From Hymenobacter persicinus (GTDB lineage Bacteria > Bacteroidota > Bacteroidia > Cytophagales > Hymenobacteraceae): a stretch of 64,000 nt of DNA. Shown piece by piece: positions 55,833 to 64,000 of this stretch (position 1 is the first letter of the stretch; each line of letters begins with the position of its first letter). The stretch spans positions 1-64,000 of the forward strand of contig NZ_SEWE01000019.1 of NCBI RefSeq assembly GCF_004167665.1, in the 5' to 3' direction. Made by a program: the position numbers and the translations under genes. A model generated the notes under the pieces. That model ran no database searches. It saw only the letters and a program-made list of their open reading frames with translations, and was not told where the DNA came from.

Positions 55833-56896
55833 AGCAGCCCTGGATTCGCTCGGCGAGCTTCGACGGCTGGCTGATTCTGGCCCCGCCCTTTCTGGCGCTG
55901 CTGGTGGTCGTGCTGCTGCCCGCCCCGTTTCGCAGCACGGCCCAGATGCCCCTGGTGGCCTGGGTGGGCCTGGTCGTGCTCATCGACGTCTCTCACGTGT
56001 ACAGCACCTTGTTTCGCACCTACTTCGACGCGGCCCGGCGGCGGCAGTACCGAAGCTTGCTTTGGCTCGTGCCGCTGGGCTGCTACCTGGCGGGCGCGGC
56101 GCTGCACTACGTCGGCGGACTGCTGTTTTGGCGGGTGCTGGCCTACCTGGCCGTGTTTCACTTTATCCGGCAGCAGTACGGCTTCCTGCGCCTCTACGCC
56201 CGCCACGAGCCCTCGTCCCGGGCCCGCCAACTCGATGCGGCCGTCATCTACTACGCCACCATCTACCCGCTGCTCTACTGGCACCTGTCGCCGCCGCGCA
56301 ACTTCACCTGGTTTGTCGACGGCGACTTTGTGCACTACGACTGGCCCGCGGGCCGGGCCGTGGCTACCGGCCTCTACGGGGCGCTGCTACTGCTCTACGC
56401 GGGCAAGGAAATTCGGGCCTGGGGGCAGACGCGCCGCCTGAACGTGCCGCGCAACCTGCTGGTGCTGGGCACGCTGGTGTCGTGGTATTTCGGCATCGTG
56501 TACTTCAACGGCGACCTGGCCTTTACCCTGCTCAACGTGGTGGCCCACGGCATTCCCTACCTGGCCTTGGTCTGGACGACCAGTCAGCCGGCCGCGGGTC
56601 TGCATCCTGTCCCGCGGGCACCCTGGTGGACGGGCCGCGCGGGCGTGGCGTTGTTTCTGGGCGTGTTGTTTCTGCTGGCTTACCTCGAAGAAGGCATCTG
56701 GGACGGGCTGGTGTGGCGGGAGCACGGCGCCGTGTTCGGCTGGTTCCAGTCCCTGCCCACCGTCCACGACCATCTGCTGCTAACCCTGCTCGTGCCCCTG
56801 CTGGCCCTGCCCCAGGCCACCCATTACGTGCTCGATGGCTTTATCTGGCGGCGGCCAAAAGCTTCGGCCCCGGCGGCTCCCACCCTTGCCGCTTAA
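55829..56896 (+). CDS. Multi-spanning membrane protein (355 aa), last gene of the polyamine-type operon
   Basis: A 355-residue protein with nine or ten hydrophobic segments. Conserved-looking polar stretches are SHVYSTLFRTYFDAARRR, HFIRQQYGFLRLYAR and VVAHGIPYLALVWTTSQ; the His-rich positions could bind metal or heme. I do not recognise the family. The GTG start at 55829 overlaps the oxidase TGA (GTGA), so it is translationally coupled. It converges with the DUF6929 gene; the two stops overlap by 4 bp. Confidence 0.7.
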   Translation: MKQPWIRSASFDGWLILAPPFLALLVVVLLPAPFRSTAQMPLVAWVGLVVLIDVSHVYSTLFRTYFDAARRRQYRSLLWLVPLGCYLAGAALHYVGGLLFWRVLAYLAVFHFIRQQYGFLRLYARHEPSSRARQLDAAVIYYATIYPLLYWHLSPPRNFTWFVDGDFVHYDWPAGRAVATGLYGALLLLYAGKEIRAWGQTRRLNVPRNLLVLGTLVSWYFGIVYFNGDLAFTLLNVVAHGIPYLALVWTTSQPAAGLHPVPRAPWWTGRAGVALFLGVLFLLAYLEEGIWDGLVWREHGAVFGWFQSLPTVHDHLLLTLLVPLLALPQATHYVLDGFIWRRPKASAPAAPTLAA

Positions 56897-57807
56897 ACTG
56901 TCAGCTCCACGATGACAGCCGTTGAACCGCCGTTGTCGTCGTCGGTTACCAGCACCAATTCCCAGCGCCCGGCACCCAACGTGCGCTGCACGGCCACGCT
57001 TTCCACCTTGCCCCGGTAAGGCTGGCCGTCGGGCAGCACCAACTGGGCCAGCGTCACCACCGGCGTGTCCGGGCCCGACGCAGTCAGCTCCAGCACGCCC
57101 ACGAAGCTGCCCAGCACGGCTCCGTCGGCCACCGCGTCGAGGGTATCTTCCACGGAAGCCGTGATGAAAAGCGTGTTCTGAAAAATCGTGGCTCCGGAAA
57201 AGCCGGCCGGTCGGCCCTCAATCGTGGGCAGCTCAAAGTGCTGCGCCCGCACAGCCGGCACGGCCGTCGAGTGGCTGGTGACAAACGCCCAGGTGGCAGC
57301 CAGCGGCAGCCGATAAACCAGGTTGCCGCTGGCCGCACCCACGGTGCGCTGAAACAGCAGCAGCTCGGTACCCGACGCGGCCACGGCTTCCAGGTTCAGG
57401 CCCACCCCGGCCGGCAGGTGGGGGCGCAGCGCGGCATAGAGCCCGCTCAGGTTCAACGCCCGCACGGCCGCCACCCGGCTGCCGACCGGAAACGTGACCC
57501 AGTAGCCGGTTTCGCGGGCCGGCGTGGCGCCCGAGCCGCCCATCAGCAGGCCGGTTTCGCCAGCGGGCGTGGTCAGCGCGGTTAAGCACTCCAGGTCGGG
57601 CTTGAGCACTTTCGGCAGGCGGCCGGTACCGAAATCGGCGGTTTCAAACAGCGTAACCCGGTCGGTGATGGCCAGGTGCTGCAGGTCGAGGCAGTACAGA
57701 AACGGGGAGTCGTCGCCGATGATGTAGGCTGTGCTCCCCAGGATTTCGATGCCCGAGGCCGAGGGCAGGCCCGGCAGCTCCAGCTGCCGCCGAATAGTCG
57801 CTTGCAT
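56893..57807 (-). CDS. DUF6929 family protein
   Basis: A 304-residue beta-rich protein, probably a beta-propeller: repeated strands such as GIEILGSTAYIIGDDSPFLYCLD, GTELLLFQRTVGAASGNLVYRL and FSGATIFQNTLFITASVEDTLDAV. No signal peptide. Recognised from its overall resemblance to DUF6929 proteins of Bacteroidota, a family with no known role. ATG at 57805-57807. It lies 42 bp downstream of the OmpA-family gene on the same strand and is probably in its operon. Confidence 0.65.
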   Translation of the reverse strand: MQATIRRQLELPGLPSASGIEILGSTAYIIGDDSPFLYCLDLQHLAITDRVTLFETADFGTGRLPKVLKPDLECLTALTTPAGETGLLMGGSGATPARETGYWVTFPVGSRVAAVRALNLSGLYAALRPHLPAGVGLNLEAVAASGTELLLFQRTVGAASGNLVYRLPLAATWAFVTSHSTAVPAVRAQHFELPTIEGRPAGFSGATIFQNTLFITASVEDTLDAVADGAVLGSFVGVLELTASGPDTPVVTLAQLVLPDGQPYRGKVESVAVQRTLGAGRWELVLVTDDDNGGSTAVIVELTV

Positions 57808-57849
57808 AGTCTTGCCGGTAAATGCGTCCCGAATCCCGCCCGGGCGCTG

Positions 57850-59883
57850 CTATTTGGTGATGGTAAACTCCACGCGACGGTTGAGCTTGCGGGTTTCTTC
57901 CTTGGCATTGCTGGCCCGCGGCTTGGTGCCCCCGAAGCCAATGGTCGTGATTCGGTCGGCCGAGATGCCGCGCGTGACGAGGTAGCGGCGCACTTCGGCC
58001 ACCCGCTCCTCGCTGAGTTGCTGGTTGAGCTCGGCCCGGCCCTGGTTGTCGGTGTGGCCCTCAAGGCGAATGTTGACCGTCGGGTTGTCGGTGAGCGTGC
58101 GGGCCAGGCGGTTGAGTTCGGCGTAAGAAGCCGGCAGCAGATTGGACTTGCCCTGGGCAAAAATCAGGGTGGGCAAATCGAGGCTGGCCCCAACGGCGGC
58201 GGGCACCAGCAGCAGCTGCCGCGTCATGGAGCCCACCATCTTGATGGTGTCGGTGGCCGTGAGGTAGCCCTTGCTGCCCGCGGCCAGCCGGTATGGGCCC
58301 TGGGGCAGGCTAAACTGGAACTGCCCCGAGGCGTCGGTGCGGGAAGTAGCGTTGAAGGCAATGTCGTTGCCCAACCGGATGGCTTTCACCTCGGCCACCA
58401 CCGGTTGCCGGGTTTTGGCGTCCAGCACCGTGCCGCGCAGCAGGGTGCGCTGGGCCACGTTGGGCACCACCGGCGGCGGCGGTACGGTATCGGCCGGAGC
58501 CACGCCGCTGGCCGTGGCCCGAAACAGGTCAGCGGGGCCGTTGGGCGTGCGCGCGGCGGCGTAGTAGGCCTGCTTGCCATCGGGGCTAAGCATAAAGTAG
58601 GCGTCGAAGCCGGCTGTGTTGAGCGTGGGTCCCAGGTTGCGGGGCTCACTCCACGAAGTCCAGCTGTCGTCGAGGCGGGTGCTGACGAAAATGTCGGAGC
58701 TGCCGTAGCCGGCGTGGCCGTAGGACGAGAAATACAGGGTTTTACCGTCCGGGGCCAGCCAGGGCGCAAACTCGAAGCCCGGGGAGTTGAGCACCCCGCC
58801 CAGATTAAGCGGATCGGTCCAGGTGCCATTGGCCCCGGGCCGGCTCACGTACAGGTCGTTGCCGCCAAACGAGTCGCCGCGCTCCAGAGAGAGCAGCAGG
58901 ATTTTCTCGTCGGCCGTCATAAAAAACGTGGTAGCGGCCGCCGCCGAGTAGTAGTTAAGGATATCGAGGGCCTCGGGCCGCCCGCTTTTGCTCTTGGGCC
59001 CACCCGTGCGGGGCACTACCGACACGCCGTCGTCGGCGAAGCTGCCGTCGCGGCCGTAACTGCCGCGCACCAGCAGGCGGCTGCCGTCGGCACCCAGCAC
59101 GGCCATCACGCCGTTGTTTTGCAGTGTATTGAGGGCGTCGAGTCGCTGGGCCGGCCCCCAGGTTTGTCCCTCATCCACCGACTGGCTCACCCAGATGTCG
59201 CCCGAGTCGGTGTTGCCTTCCGAGTTGCCGGCAAATTTGGTGCGGGCCAGATACATCGTTTTGCCGTCGGGCGTGAGCACGGGCTGCAATTCGTTGCCGG
59301 GCGTGTTGAGAGCCGTCAGCGGGACGGCGGGCCCGAAGCCCGTCTGCTGGGGGTCAAGGTTGAGGCGAAGCTTAAACAGGCGCCATTGCTGCGTGGCGCG
59401 GTTCATGGGCCGCTGGGCCACGATGGGCGTCCCGTTGAATTTATCGGCGGCCAGCACGGCGGCGCACTTCTCGTTGCCGCGGCTCACGAGCTGCAAACTG
59501 CCGGCCGGACCGGCGGGCACCAACTTCCACTGCTGGTAGAAGCTCCCGGACCAGGGCCGCTGGGTGATGGTAGCGTTTTCGTCGGGCTTCTCCACCGTGA
59601 GACACTTGCCGCTCTGCCGGGCCTCGATGCGGTAATACTCGCTGCCGGCCGCGGCCCGCACAAACCGCCACTGCTGGCTCAAGGAGTGGGTAAATTCCCA
59701 CTGGACGGCCGCAGCCCCGGCCTCTGCCGAGGAGCCGGTGATGTCAAGAGAGCGGCCACTCCCCCGGGCCACGACGCCGTACCAGGCGTTTTCATCGGGT
59801 TGGAAACTGGCTTGCTGCGCTTGTCCCGCCAGGGAAAGCAGCGCGAACAGGCAAAGCAACAGGTAACGGAGCGGATTGGGCAT
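57850..59883 (-). CDS. OmpA-family envelope protein with RICIN and PD40-like domains
   Basis: A 677-residue exported protein. After a signal peptide (about 1-22) comes a RICIN-like trefoil (about 30-170, QQWRFVRAAAGSEYYRIEA, QQWKLVP). A beta-propeller of PD40/WD40-like repeats follows (about 185-450; LTPDGKTMYLAR, LAPDGKTLYFSSYG), then a carboxypeptidase-regulatory-like segment (about 470-545) and the OmpA peptidoglycan-binding domain (about 555-677, NIRLEGHTDNQGRAELNQQLSEERVAEV read in two parts). The OmpA Asp and Arg (TDNQG, LNRRVEF) are present. It probably bridges the wall and an external sugar or polymer. Confidence 0.88.
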   Translation of the reverse strand: MPNPLRYLLLCLFALLSLAGQAQQASFQPDENAWYGVVARGSGRSLDITGSSAEAGAAAVQWEFTHSLSQQWRFVRAAAGSEYYRIEARQSGKCLTVEKPDENATITQRPWSGSFYQQWKLVPAGPAGSLQLVSRGNEKCAAVLAADKFNGTPIVAQRPMNRATQQWRLFKLRLNLDPQQTGFGPAVPLTALNTPGNELQPVLTPDGKTMYLARTKFAGNSEGNTDSGDIWVSQSVDEGQTWGPAQRLDALNTLQNNGVMAVLGADGSRLLVRGSYGRDGSFADDGVSVVPRTGGPKSKSGRPEALDILNYYSAAAATTFFMTADEKILLLSLERGDSFGGNDLYVSRPGANGTWTDPLNLGGVLNSPGFEFAPWLAPDGKTLYFSSYGHAGYGSSDIFVSTRLDDSWTSWSEPRNLGPTLNTAGFDAYFMLSPDGKQAYYAAARTPNGPADLFRATASGVAPADTVPPPPVVPNVAQRTLLRGTVLDAKTRQPVVAEVKAIRLGNDIAFNATSRTDASGQFQFSLPQGPYRLAAGSKGYLTATDTIKMVGSMTRQLLLVPAAVGASLDLPTLIFAQGKSNLLPASYAELNRLARTLTDNPTVNIRLEGHTDNQGRAELNQQLSEERVAEVRRYLVTRGISADRITTIGFGGTKPRASNAKEETRKLNRRVEFTITK

Positions 59884-59957
59884 GCACGCAAAACGGATGA
59901 ACCGGCCCGCAAGTTAGGCGAAATCCGGGCGCGGCAGCCTGGAGCCCGCCCAATAGA

Positions 59958-59996
59958 AAACGCCGTGCTTCATCCCGCCAGGGAAGCACGGCGTTT
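59958..59996 (-). terminator. Terminator after the 65-residue gene
   Basis: AAACGCCGTGCTTC (59958-59971) and GAAGCACGGCGTTT (59983-59996) form a 14-bp stem with an 11-base loop. On the minus strand it lies 34 bases after the stop at 60030; the T run after it is short. Confidence 0.7.
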
Positions 59997-60029
59997 CAGG
60001 AAGACACCGGGAGTAGAAGCTGGACAAGG

Positions 60030-60227
60030 TTAGTTGCCCGTGTTGTTGATGTACTTGAAGCGAACAAAACGCTCGTTTTCGTAGATGGCGGTAAAATGAC
60101 CACCCGCCGCTTTGGGTTCTGTTTTACGCTCTACGGCCCGACTTGGAGCAGCAACAGGGGCGGCAGGATAGGCACCGGGCATCATGCCGGGTACGTGGCA
60201 AATGAAGGAGAGAATCTTCGACGGCAT
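60030..60227 (-). CDS. Small hypothetical protein (65 aa)
   Basis: A 65-residue protein, MPSKILSFICHVPGMMPGAY then a Pro/Ala stretch and a basic part ending ENERFVRFKYINNTGN. It has no signal peptide or known domain. The gene is supported by a downstream terminator and by two perfect -7 elements upstream. Such short proteins with a long leader can be stress-induced or regulatory; nothing more can be said. Confidence 0.6.
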   Translation of the reverse strand: MPSKILSFICHVPGMMPGAYPAAPVAAPSRAVERKTEPKAAGGHFTAIYENERFVRFKYINNTGN

Positions 60228-60805
60228 GGTCTTTTTCCGTTAAAGGGTTGGGTTTAGGACAGGATTTGCAATAGAATGTGTAAGAGAGCTGCAGCAGGGA
60301 AATGTGATTGGTTTCTCAAACCCCTTGAACAAATATAAAGATATTATCATTTGATTGACCATTGCAAAGGTATATTTTTTATAAAAAGAATGAAAATCAG
60401 TGGTAGCCCCGACCTCTTCTCCGTGGTGCTACGGAGCCCTATATCCGTACCAGTACGGAGTATTGATCCGCGGCCATACTATCATTAAGCCAAGCTCAAC
60501 ATTGGCTTCAACCCATTGTCTGACTGACGATTACTTAAGTAAACAGCGCTAATTGCGGCCCACAAACACTGTTTTTGGGCGTTTTTTAAGAATTATCCTT
60601 TGCGAAGCAGCCGACAAGGGCGGACTATCTAGGGCAGTTGCTGCCCGGCACGTCATAATCAATACCACTCCAATCCGCTCCGACGAAGGGGCCAGCCGTG
60701 TAATTATTGGCTTATAATTGTACTATAAATAACCCAATAGGCTGTTGCAGGTTTTGAAGCCGCTTGACGCGGCTCTAACCAGGTACTATTAATTGATCAG
60801 CTTGA
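60228..60805. other. AT-rich 578-bp intergenic region with hairpins and -7 elements
   Basis: On the minus strand TATATTTG (60337-60330) and TACCTTTG (60372-60365) are perfect -7 matches upstream of the 65-residue gene. Two small hairpins follow each other: CTCCGT...ACGGAG (about 60419-60437) and CCGTAC-CA-GTACGG (about 60452-60466). The direct repeat TTGATCAGCTTG occurs at 60793 and again about 60810 across the end of the regulator gene. No convincing extra gene. Most of the region is far more AT-rich than the window average. Confidence 0.55.
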
Positions 60806-61483
60806 TTAGTTGATCAGCTTGTGCCGCATAGCGTACTGAATCAGCCCGATAACCGACTTGGAATGCGTCTTGGTCAGTAAGTTCTTACGGTGCGTTTCCA
60901 CGGTCCGCTCACTGATAAAGAGCGTTTCGGCAATGTGGGAGTTGGTGTATTCCTGGGCAATGAGCAGCAGCACTTCCTTTTCGCGGTTGGTCAGCGCCGC
61001 CAGGGGCTCCGATTGTCCCGGTCCGCGGCCGGCCGCCCGGGGCAGGTTGGCGAGCAGCGTGGCGCCCACCTCCGGGCTGAAAAACGTCTGCCCGCCGGCT
61101 ACTTGCCGGATGGCCGCGCTGAGCTCGGCTTTGTTTGTGTTCTTGAGCAGATAGCCCGAGCCCCCGGCCTCGAGCACCGCCGTTACGGAGGCATAGTCGT
61201 GAAACATGCTCAACGCCAGCAGCCGCACCTGCGGGTGGGCCGCGTGCACGGCCCGAGCCAGCTCCAGACCCGACATTCGAGGCATATTGAGGTCAAGGAT
61301 GGCCACGTTAATTTCCGGGTGCTGCTGCAGCAGCTCCAGCGCCTCGGCTCCGTCTGTGGCCTGAGCCACTACCCGGATGTCGGCTTCCTCCTTCAGCAGC
61401 ATCTTGACGCCTTCAATCACCATTGGGTGGTCGTCGACAAGCATGACATTGATGAGTGCTGGCGTAAGGTTGGATTCAGTCAT
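60806..61483 (-). CDS. NarL/FixJ (LuxR)-family response regulator
   Basis: A 225-residue regulator. The receiver (about 10-130) has LVDDHPMVIEGV, the phosphoacceptor Asp in AILDLNMPRMSG, ALSMFHDY and YLLKNTNK. The LuxR helix-turn-helix (about 160-225) shows LTNREKEVLLLIAQEYTNSHIAE and HRKNLLTKTHSKSV. No kinase gene is adjacent, so the partner lies elsewhere. ATG at 61481-61483. Confidence 0.92.
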   Translation of the reverse strand: MTESNLTPALINVMLVDDHPMVIEGVKMLLKEEADIRVVAQATDGAEALELLQQHPEINVAILDLNMPRMSGLELARAVHAAHPQVRLLALSMFHDYASVTAVLEAGGSGYLLKNTNKAELSAAIRQVAGGQTFFSPEVGATLLANLPRAAGRGPGQSEPLAALTNREKEVLLLIAQEYTNSHIAETLFISERTVETHRKNLLTKTHSKSVIGLIQYAMRHKLIN

Positions 61484-61733
61484 GTCCGGCAGCTTCGACT
61501 ATAGAAATATAGGTAGTACCTGCGGCCGGAATGGCCCGGCCGCAGCCTCCTCGCCTTGCCAGGCTCAGCTGCTGCGGAAAGGAAACGCAACGGGCGGCAT
61601 GGTCAGGCTCATTCATTAGACAATGTTAATATACTTGATTTCTAAGGATGAATCCGCATTCGGCCGGCAGAACCCGGATGTCAACGCCTGGTCATTACCT
61701 TACGGTGCACTGGCTGCCAGCGGTTTGCCCCAA
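61484..61733. other. Non-coding region upstream of the NarL-type regulator
   Basis: About 250 bp with no good gene. TAACATTG on the minus strand at 61628-61621 is one mismatch from a -7 box but lies about 140 bases from the regulator start and lacks a spaced TTG. Confidence 0.4.
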
Positions 61734-61766
61734 CAAAAAAGCCTCCGTCTGATGGAGGCTTTTTTG
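61734..61766 (-). terminator. Terminator of the amidohydrolase operon
   Basis: AAAAAAGCCTCC and GGAGGCTTTTTT form a 12-bp stem around GTCTGAT, with T runs on both sides. It lies 27 bases after the amidohydrolase stop. Confidence 0.9.
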
Positions 61767-61792
61767 CTAATGCCGTGAACTGGCCGGGCCGT

Positions 61793-63106
61793 TTACGGCA
61801 TACCGTACTTGCTCTTGAACTTGTCGCGCAAGTAGAGCTGCTTGTTTTGCAGGCTAAAAGCGCGGCCGTCGATAAAGGCCCGCGTCACGTTGTTGGTGCG
61901 CATGTCGAGCAGGTCGCCGGAGCTCACGACCAGCGTGGCCGACTTGCCCGCTTCGAGGCTGCCGTAGTCCTTGTCGATACCCAGAATCCGGGCCGGGCTC
62001 AGCGTGACGGCCGTCAGGGCCTGTTCCTTGGTCAGGCCGTGGCCGGCGGCGGTGCCGGCAATAAAGGCCAGGTTGCGGGAGCCGGGCACTTCCATGTCGC
62101 CCTGGTAGTCGAGGCAGTAGCGGATGCCGGCAGCCTCGAGCTGGGCGGGCAGCTTGTAGGGCTGGTCGTAGTCGTCGCCGGCCCGGCGGGGCAGGGCGTG
62201 AATGCGCGACAGAATCACGGCCACGTCGTTTTGCTTCAGAAAGTCGAGCATCATCCAGGCATCCCGGGCGCCCACGACGGTTACTTTCTGCACGCCCAGG
62301 CGCCGGGCAAACCGCACGCCCTCGATGATTTCCTTGCCGTAGTCGGCGTGCAGAAACAGCGTCTTGGAGCCATCAAACAGCCCGGCCATCGACGAGAGGC
62401 GCAGGTTTTCGCGGCGGCCAGCGGGCAGGCTGCGGTAGGCCGAGGCCTCGCTGAGCAGCTGCTCCAGGTCGCGCAGCTGCTGCTGGCGGGCCTTTTCGCG
62501 CTTGTCGAGGGCGGCGGCATCCTCGGCCGGGTTGAGCTTGAGCACCAGCGCGGGCCAGGTCAGATGCAGGCCGTCGTCGGCCTTGATGGCCGCATCCTGC
62601 CAGTTCCAGGCGTCGAGCTGCACGATGCTGCTCTGGCCCGAAATGATGCCGCCCCGGGGCGTGACCTGGGCCAGCAGCACGCCGTTGGTGCGCACGGTGG
62701 GCAGGATGTCGGAGTCGGTGTTGTAGGCAATCAGGGACCGGACGTTGGGGTTAATCGTGCCCACCTCAGCCTCGTCGACGGTGGCGCGGATGGCGTCCAC
62801 CTCGGTCAGACCCAGGGTGGTGTTGGGCAAGATCAGGCCGGGATAAATCTGCTGGCCCTGCACGTCAATGACCTCGTAGGCGGCTTTGTCGAGGCTGAAG
62901 CCGGTTTGGGCGCCGGCGTAGGTGAGGCGACCTTTATCAAAAGCCACGGCGGCGTTGGGAATCACGGTGCCGTTGCCCACGTGCAGCGTGCCGCCCACGA
63001 GCAGTAGGGGCTTGCTTTGGGCAGGAGCCGGGGTGGGCACCTGGGCCAGGGCCCCGTGCCCCGCCAAGGCCAAGGTCAGCAGGAAAAAAGAAGTGCGAAA
63101 ACGCAT
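61793..63106 (-). CDS. Exported amidohydrolase-family protein
   Basis: A 437-residue metal-dependent-hydrolase-fold protein with a signal peptide (MRFRTSFFLLTLALAGHGALAQ read from position 1, cleavage after ALAQ). The N-terminal composite domain has GTLHVGNGTVIPNAAVAFDKG, and the C-terminal half DYGSLEAGKSATLVVSSGDLLDM is the usual end of the fold. The metal-ligand HxH of active members (usually PGxIDxHxH after the first strand) is replaced by IYPGLILPNTTLG, so it may be inactive or use other ligands. It lies 48 bp downstream of another amidohydrolase. Confidence 0.85.
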   Translation of the reverse strand: MRFRTSFFLLTLALAGHGALAQVPTPAPAQSKPLLLVGGTLHVGNGTVIPNAAVAFDKGRLTYAGAQTGFSLDKAAYEVIDVQGQQIYPGLILPNTTLGLTEVDAIRATVDEAEVGTINPNVRSLIAYNTDSDILPTVRTNGVLLAQVTPRGGIISGQSSIVQLDAWNWQDAAIKADDGLHLTWPALVLKLNPAEDAAALDKREKARQQQLRDLEQLLSEASAYRSLPAGRRENLRLSSMAGLFDGSKTLFLHADYGKEIIEGVRFARRLGVQKVTVVGARDAWMMLDFLKQNDVAVILSRIHALPRRAGDDYDQPYKLPAQLEAAGIRYCLDYQGDMEVPGSRNLAFIAGTAAGHGLTKEQALTAVTLSPARILGIDKDYGSLEAGKSATLVVSSGDLLDMRTNNVTRAFIDGRAFSLQNKQLYLRDKFKSKYGMP

Positions 63107-63154
63107 AGAATCGTCGGTGAAATGCTGGGAAATAGGAAGGCGCCGGCAGTGGGA

Positions 63155-64000
63155 CTACTTATCAGTGTCCTTGCCCTGGCCCACGGTGTCGCAGTGGAAG
63201 TGGCCGTTGGCTTTGGCGCTGGGATTTTGGGTCGGGGCCCCGGCTTTCTTGGCGGCCAGCATCTTCTGGATGATGCGCAGGCGCTCCTTTTGCACGTCCT
63301 GGCGCAGCTGCTGATCCGATTCGAGGTCGAACAGCTGACGGCCATCGACGAAGGTGCGCTCGGCGCGGGCGTACACGCTCAGCGGGTTGTCGCTCCAGAG
63401 CACCACGTCGGCGTCCTTGCCTTCTTTGATGCTGCCCATGTGGGAGTCGAGGTGGAGCATCTTAGCCGGGTTGATGGTGACCAGCTTCAGGGCTTCCTCC
63501 TCGGAAAGGCCGCCGTACTTGACGGTTTTGGCCGCTTCCTGGTTGAGGCGGCGGCTCATTTCGGCGTCGTCGGAGTTGATGGCCACGTTCAGGCCCGCGT
63601 CGTGCATGATGGCCGCGTTGTAGGGAATAGCGTCGCGCACTTCGTTTTTGTAGGCCCACCAGTCGGAGAAGGTGCTGGCGTTGGCCCCGTGGGCCTTCAT
63701 CTTGTCGGCCACCTTGTAGCCTTCCAAGATGTGGGTGTAGGTGTTGACCTTGAAGCCCAGCCGGTCGGCCACGCCCATGAGCATGTTGATTTCGCTCTGC
63801 ACGTAGCTGTGGCAGGTGATAAAGCGCTGCCGGTTCAAGATTTCCACCAGCGCGTCGAGCTCCAGGTCCCGGCGCGGGGCCTCCCCTTTCTTCTGCTTGG
63901 CCTTGCCCAGCTTGTTCCAGGCTTTCCACTCCTGCTCGTATTCCCGGGCCCGGGTGAAGGCATCCACGAATACCTGCTCGGTGCCCATGCGGGTCTGGGG
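63155..64000 (-). CDS. Amidohydrolase-family protein, C-terminal part (5' end outside window)
   Basis: The frame is open to the window edge, so only the last 280 or so codons are present. The segments ITCHSYVQSEINMLMG, GLNVAINSDDAEMSRRLNQEAAK and NPAKMLHLDSHMGSIKEGKDADVV belong to the C-terminal part of amidohydrolases, with the metal ligand region around NSDD. The C-terminus is extended and rich in Lys and His (ANGHFHCDTVGQGKDTDK). It is upstream of the other amidohydrolase on the same strand, so the two are probably one operon and paralogues. Confidence 0.85.
   Translation of the reverse strand, partial: PQTRMGTEQVFVDAFTRAREYEQEWKAWNKLGKAKQKKGEAPRRDLELDALVEILNRQRFITCHSYVQSEINMLMGVADRLGFKVNTYTHILEGYKVADKMKAHGANASTFSDWWAYKNEVRDAIPYNAAIMHDAGLNVAINSDDAEMSRRLNQEAAKTVKYGGLSEEEALKLVTINPAKMLHLDSHMGSIKEGKDADVVLWSDNPLSVYARAERTFVDGRQLFDLESDQQLRQDVQKERLRIIQKMLAAKKAGAPTQNPSAKANGHFHCDTVGQGKDTDK

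Overview
The window looks like chromosome from a Hymenobacter-like member of the Bacteroidota (Cytophagales). The DNA is GC-rich. Promoters fit the Bacteroidota pattern TTG-N19-21-TAnnTTTG, several genes start with GTG or TTG, and ribosome-binding sites are weak. HYC_CC_PP, DUF350 and LytTR proteins and a CrtW/CrtZ carotenoid pathway point the same way. The genus is inferred; there is no rRNA gene here. I saw no insertion sequence, prophage or CRISPR array.

Layout. 1-1765 (+): two tandem di-heme cytochrome c peroxidases (the first cut by the window edge) and a 49-residue lipoprotein. 1847-18510 (-): a division and cell wall (dcw) cluster, mraZ-rsmH-ftsL-ftsI-murE-mraY-murD-ftsW-murG-murC-ftsQ-ftsA-ftsZ, without murF and ddl. 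It has a consensus promoter with three 10-bp-phased TGGT repeats next to mraZ, a second likely promoter before mraY, and spacers made of phased 7- or 8-bp repeats that fold into long hairpins. 18888-22185 (+): a heavy-metal locus (HYC_CC_PP protein, TonB-dependent receptor, HMA protein). 22268-25824: an unknown protein and a convergent LytTR regulator/TPR kinase pair.

26007-36353 is a carotenoid region: ispH-crtW and crtI-crtB-unknown on the minus strand, an Acg-type flavoprotein with an adenylate-forming enzyme divergent from crtI, an ECF sigma factor, and crtZ followed 11 bp later by a CarH/LitR-like B12-binding MerR regulator. This suggests light- or cobalamin-dependent control of keto/hydroxy-carotenoid synthesis. 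Lycopene cyclase and GGPP synthase are not in the window.

36473-43579 holds housekeeping genes: enoyl-CoA hydratase, comEC, GNAT, phoH, SAM hydrolase, ABM protein, hscB and tRNA-Leu(CAA). 43685-47382 holds a glycosyltransferase, a UbiA-family enzyme and, divergent from it, a small class II terpene-cyclase-like protein with an intact DIDD motif, a candidate unusual terpenoid pathway. 47379-50102 (-) is an Npt1-like transporter fused to HEAT repeats and a cyclic-nucleotide-binding domain.

50286-56896 (+) is one tight operon: a SpeD homologue with Ser in place of the catalytic Cys, a DUF4178 protein, a 62-residue membrane peptide, DUF350, a membrane-anchored SpeE, a Tat-exported flavin amine oxidase and a multi-spanning membrane protein. 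An eight-unit 21-bp tandem repeat lies before the oxidase. This polyamine-like system is the most intriguing content. The end of the window has a DUF6929 protein, a RICIN/PD40/OmpA envelope protein, a 65-residue protein with a long AT-rich upstream region, a NarL-type regulator and two exported amidohydrolases (the last cut by the edge).
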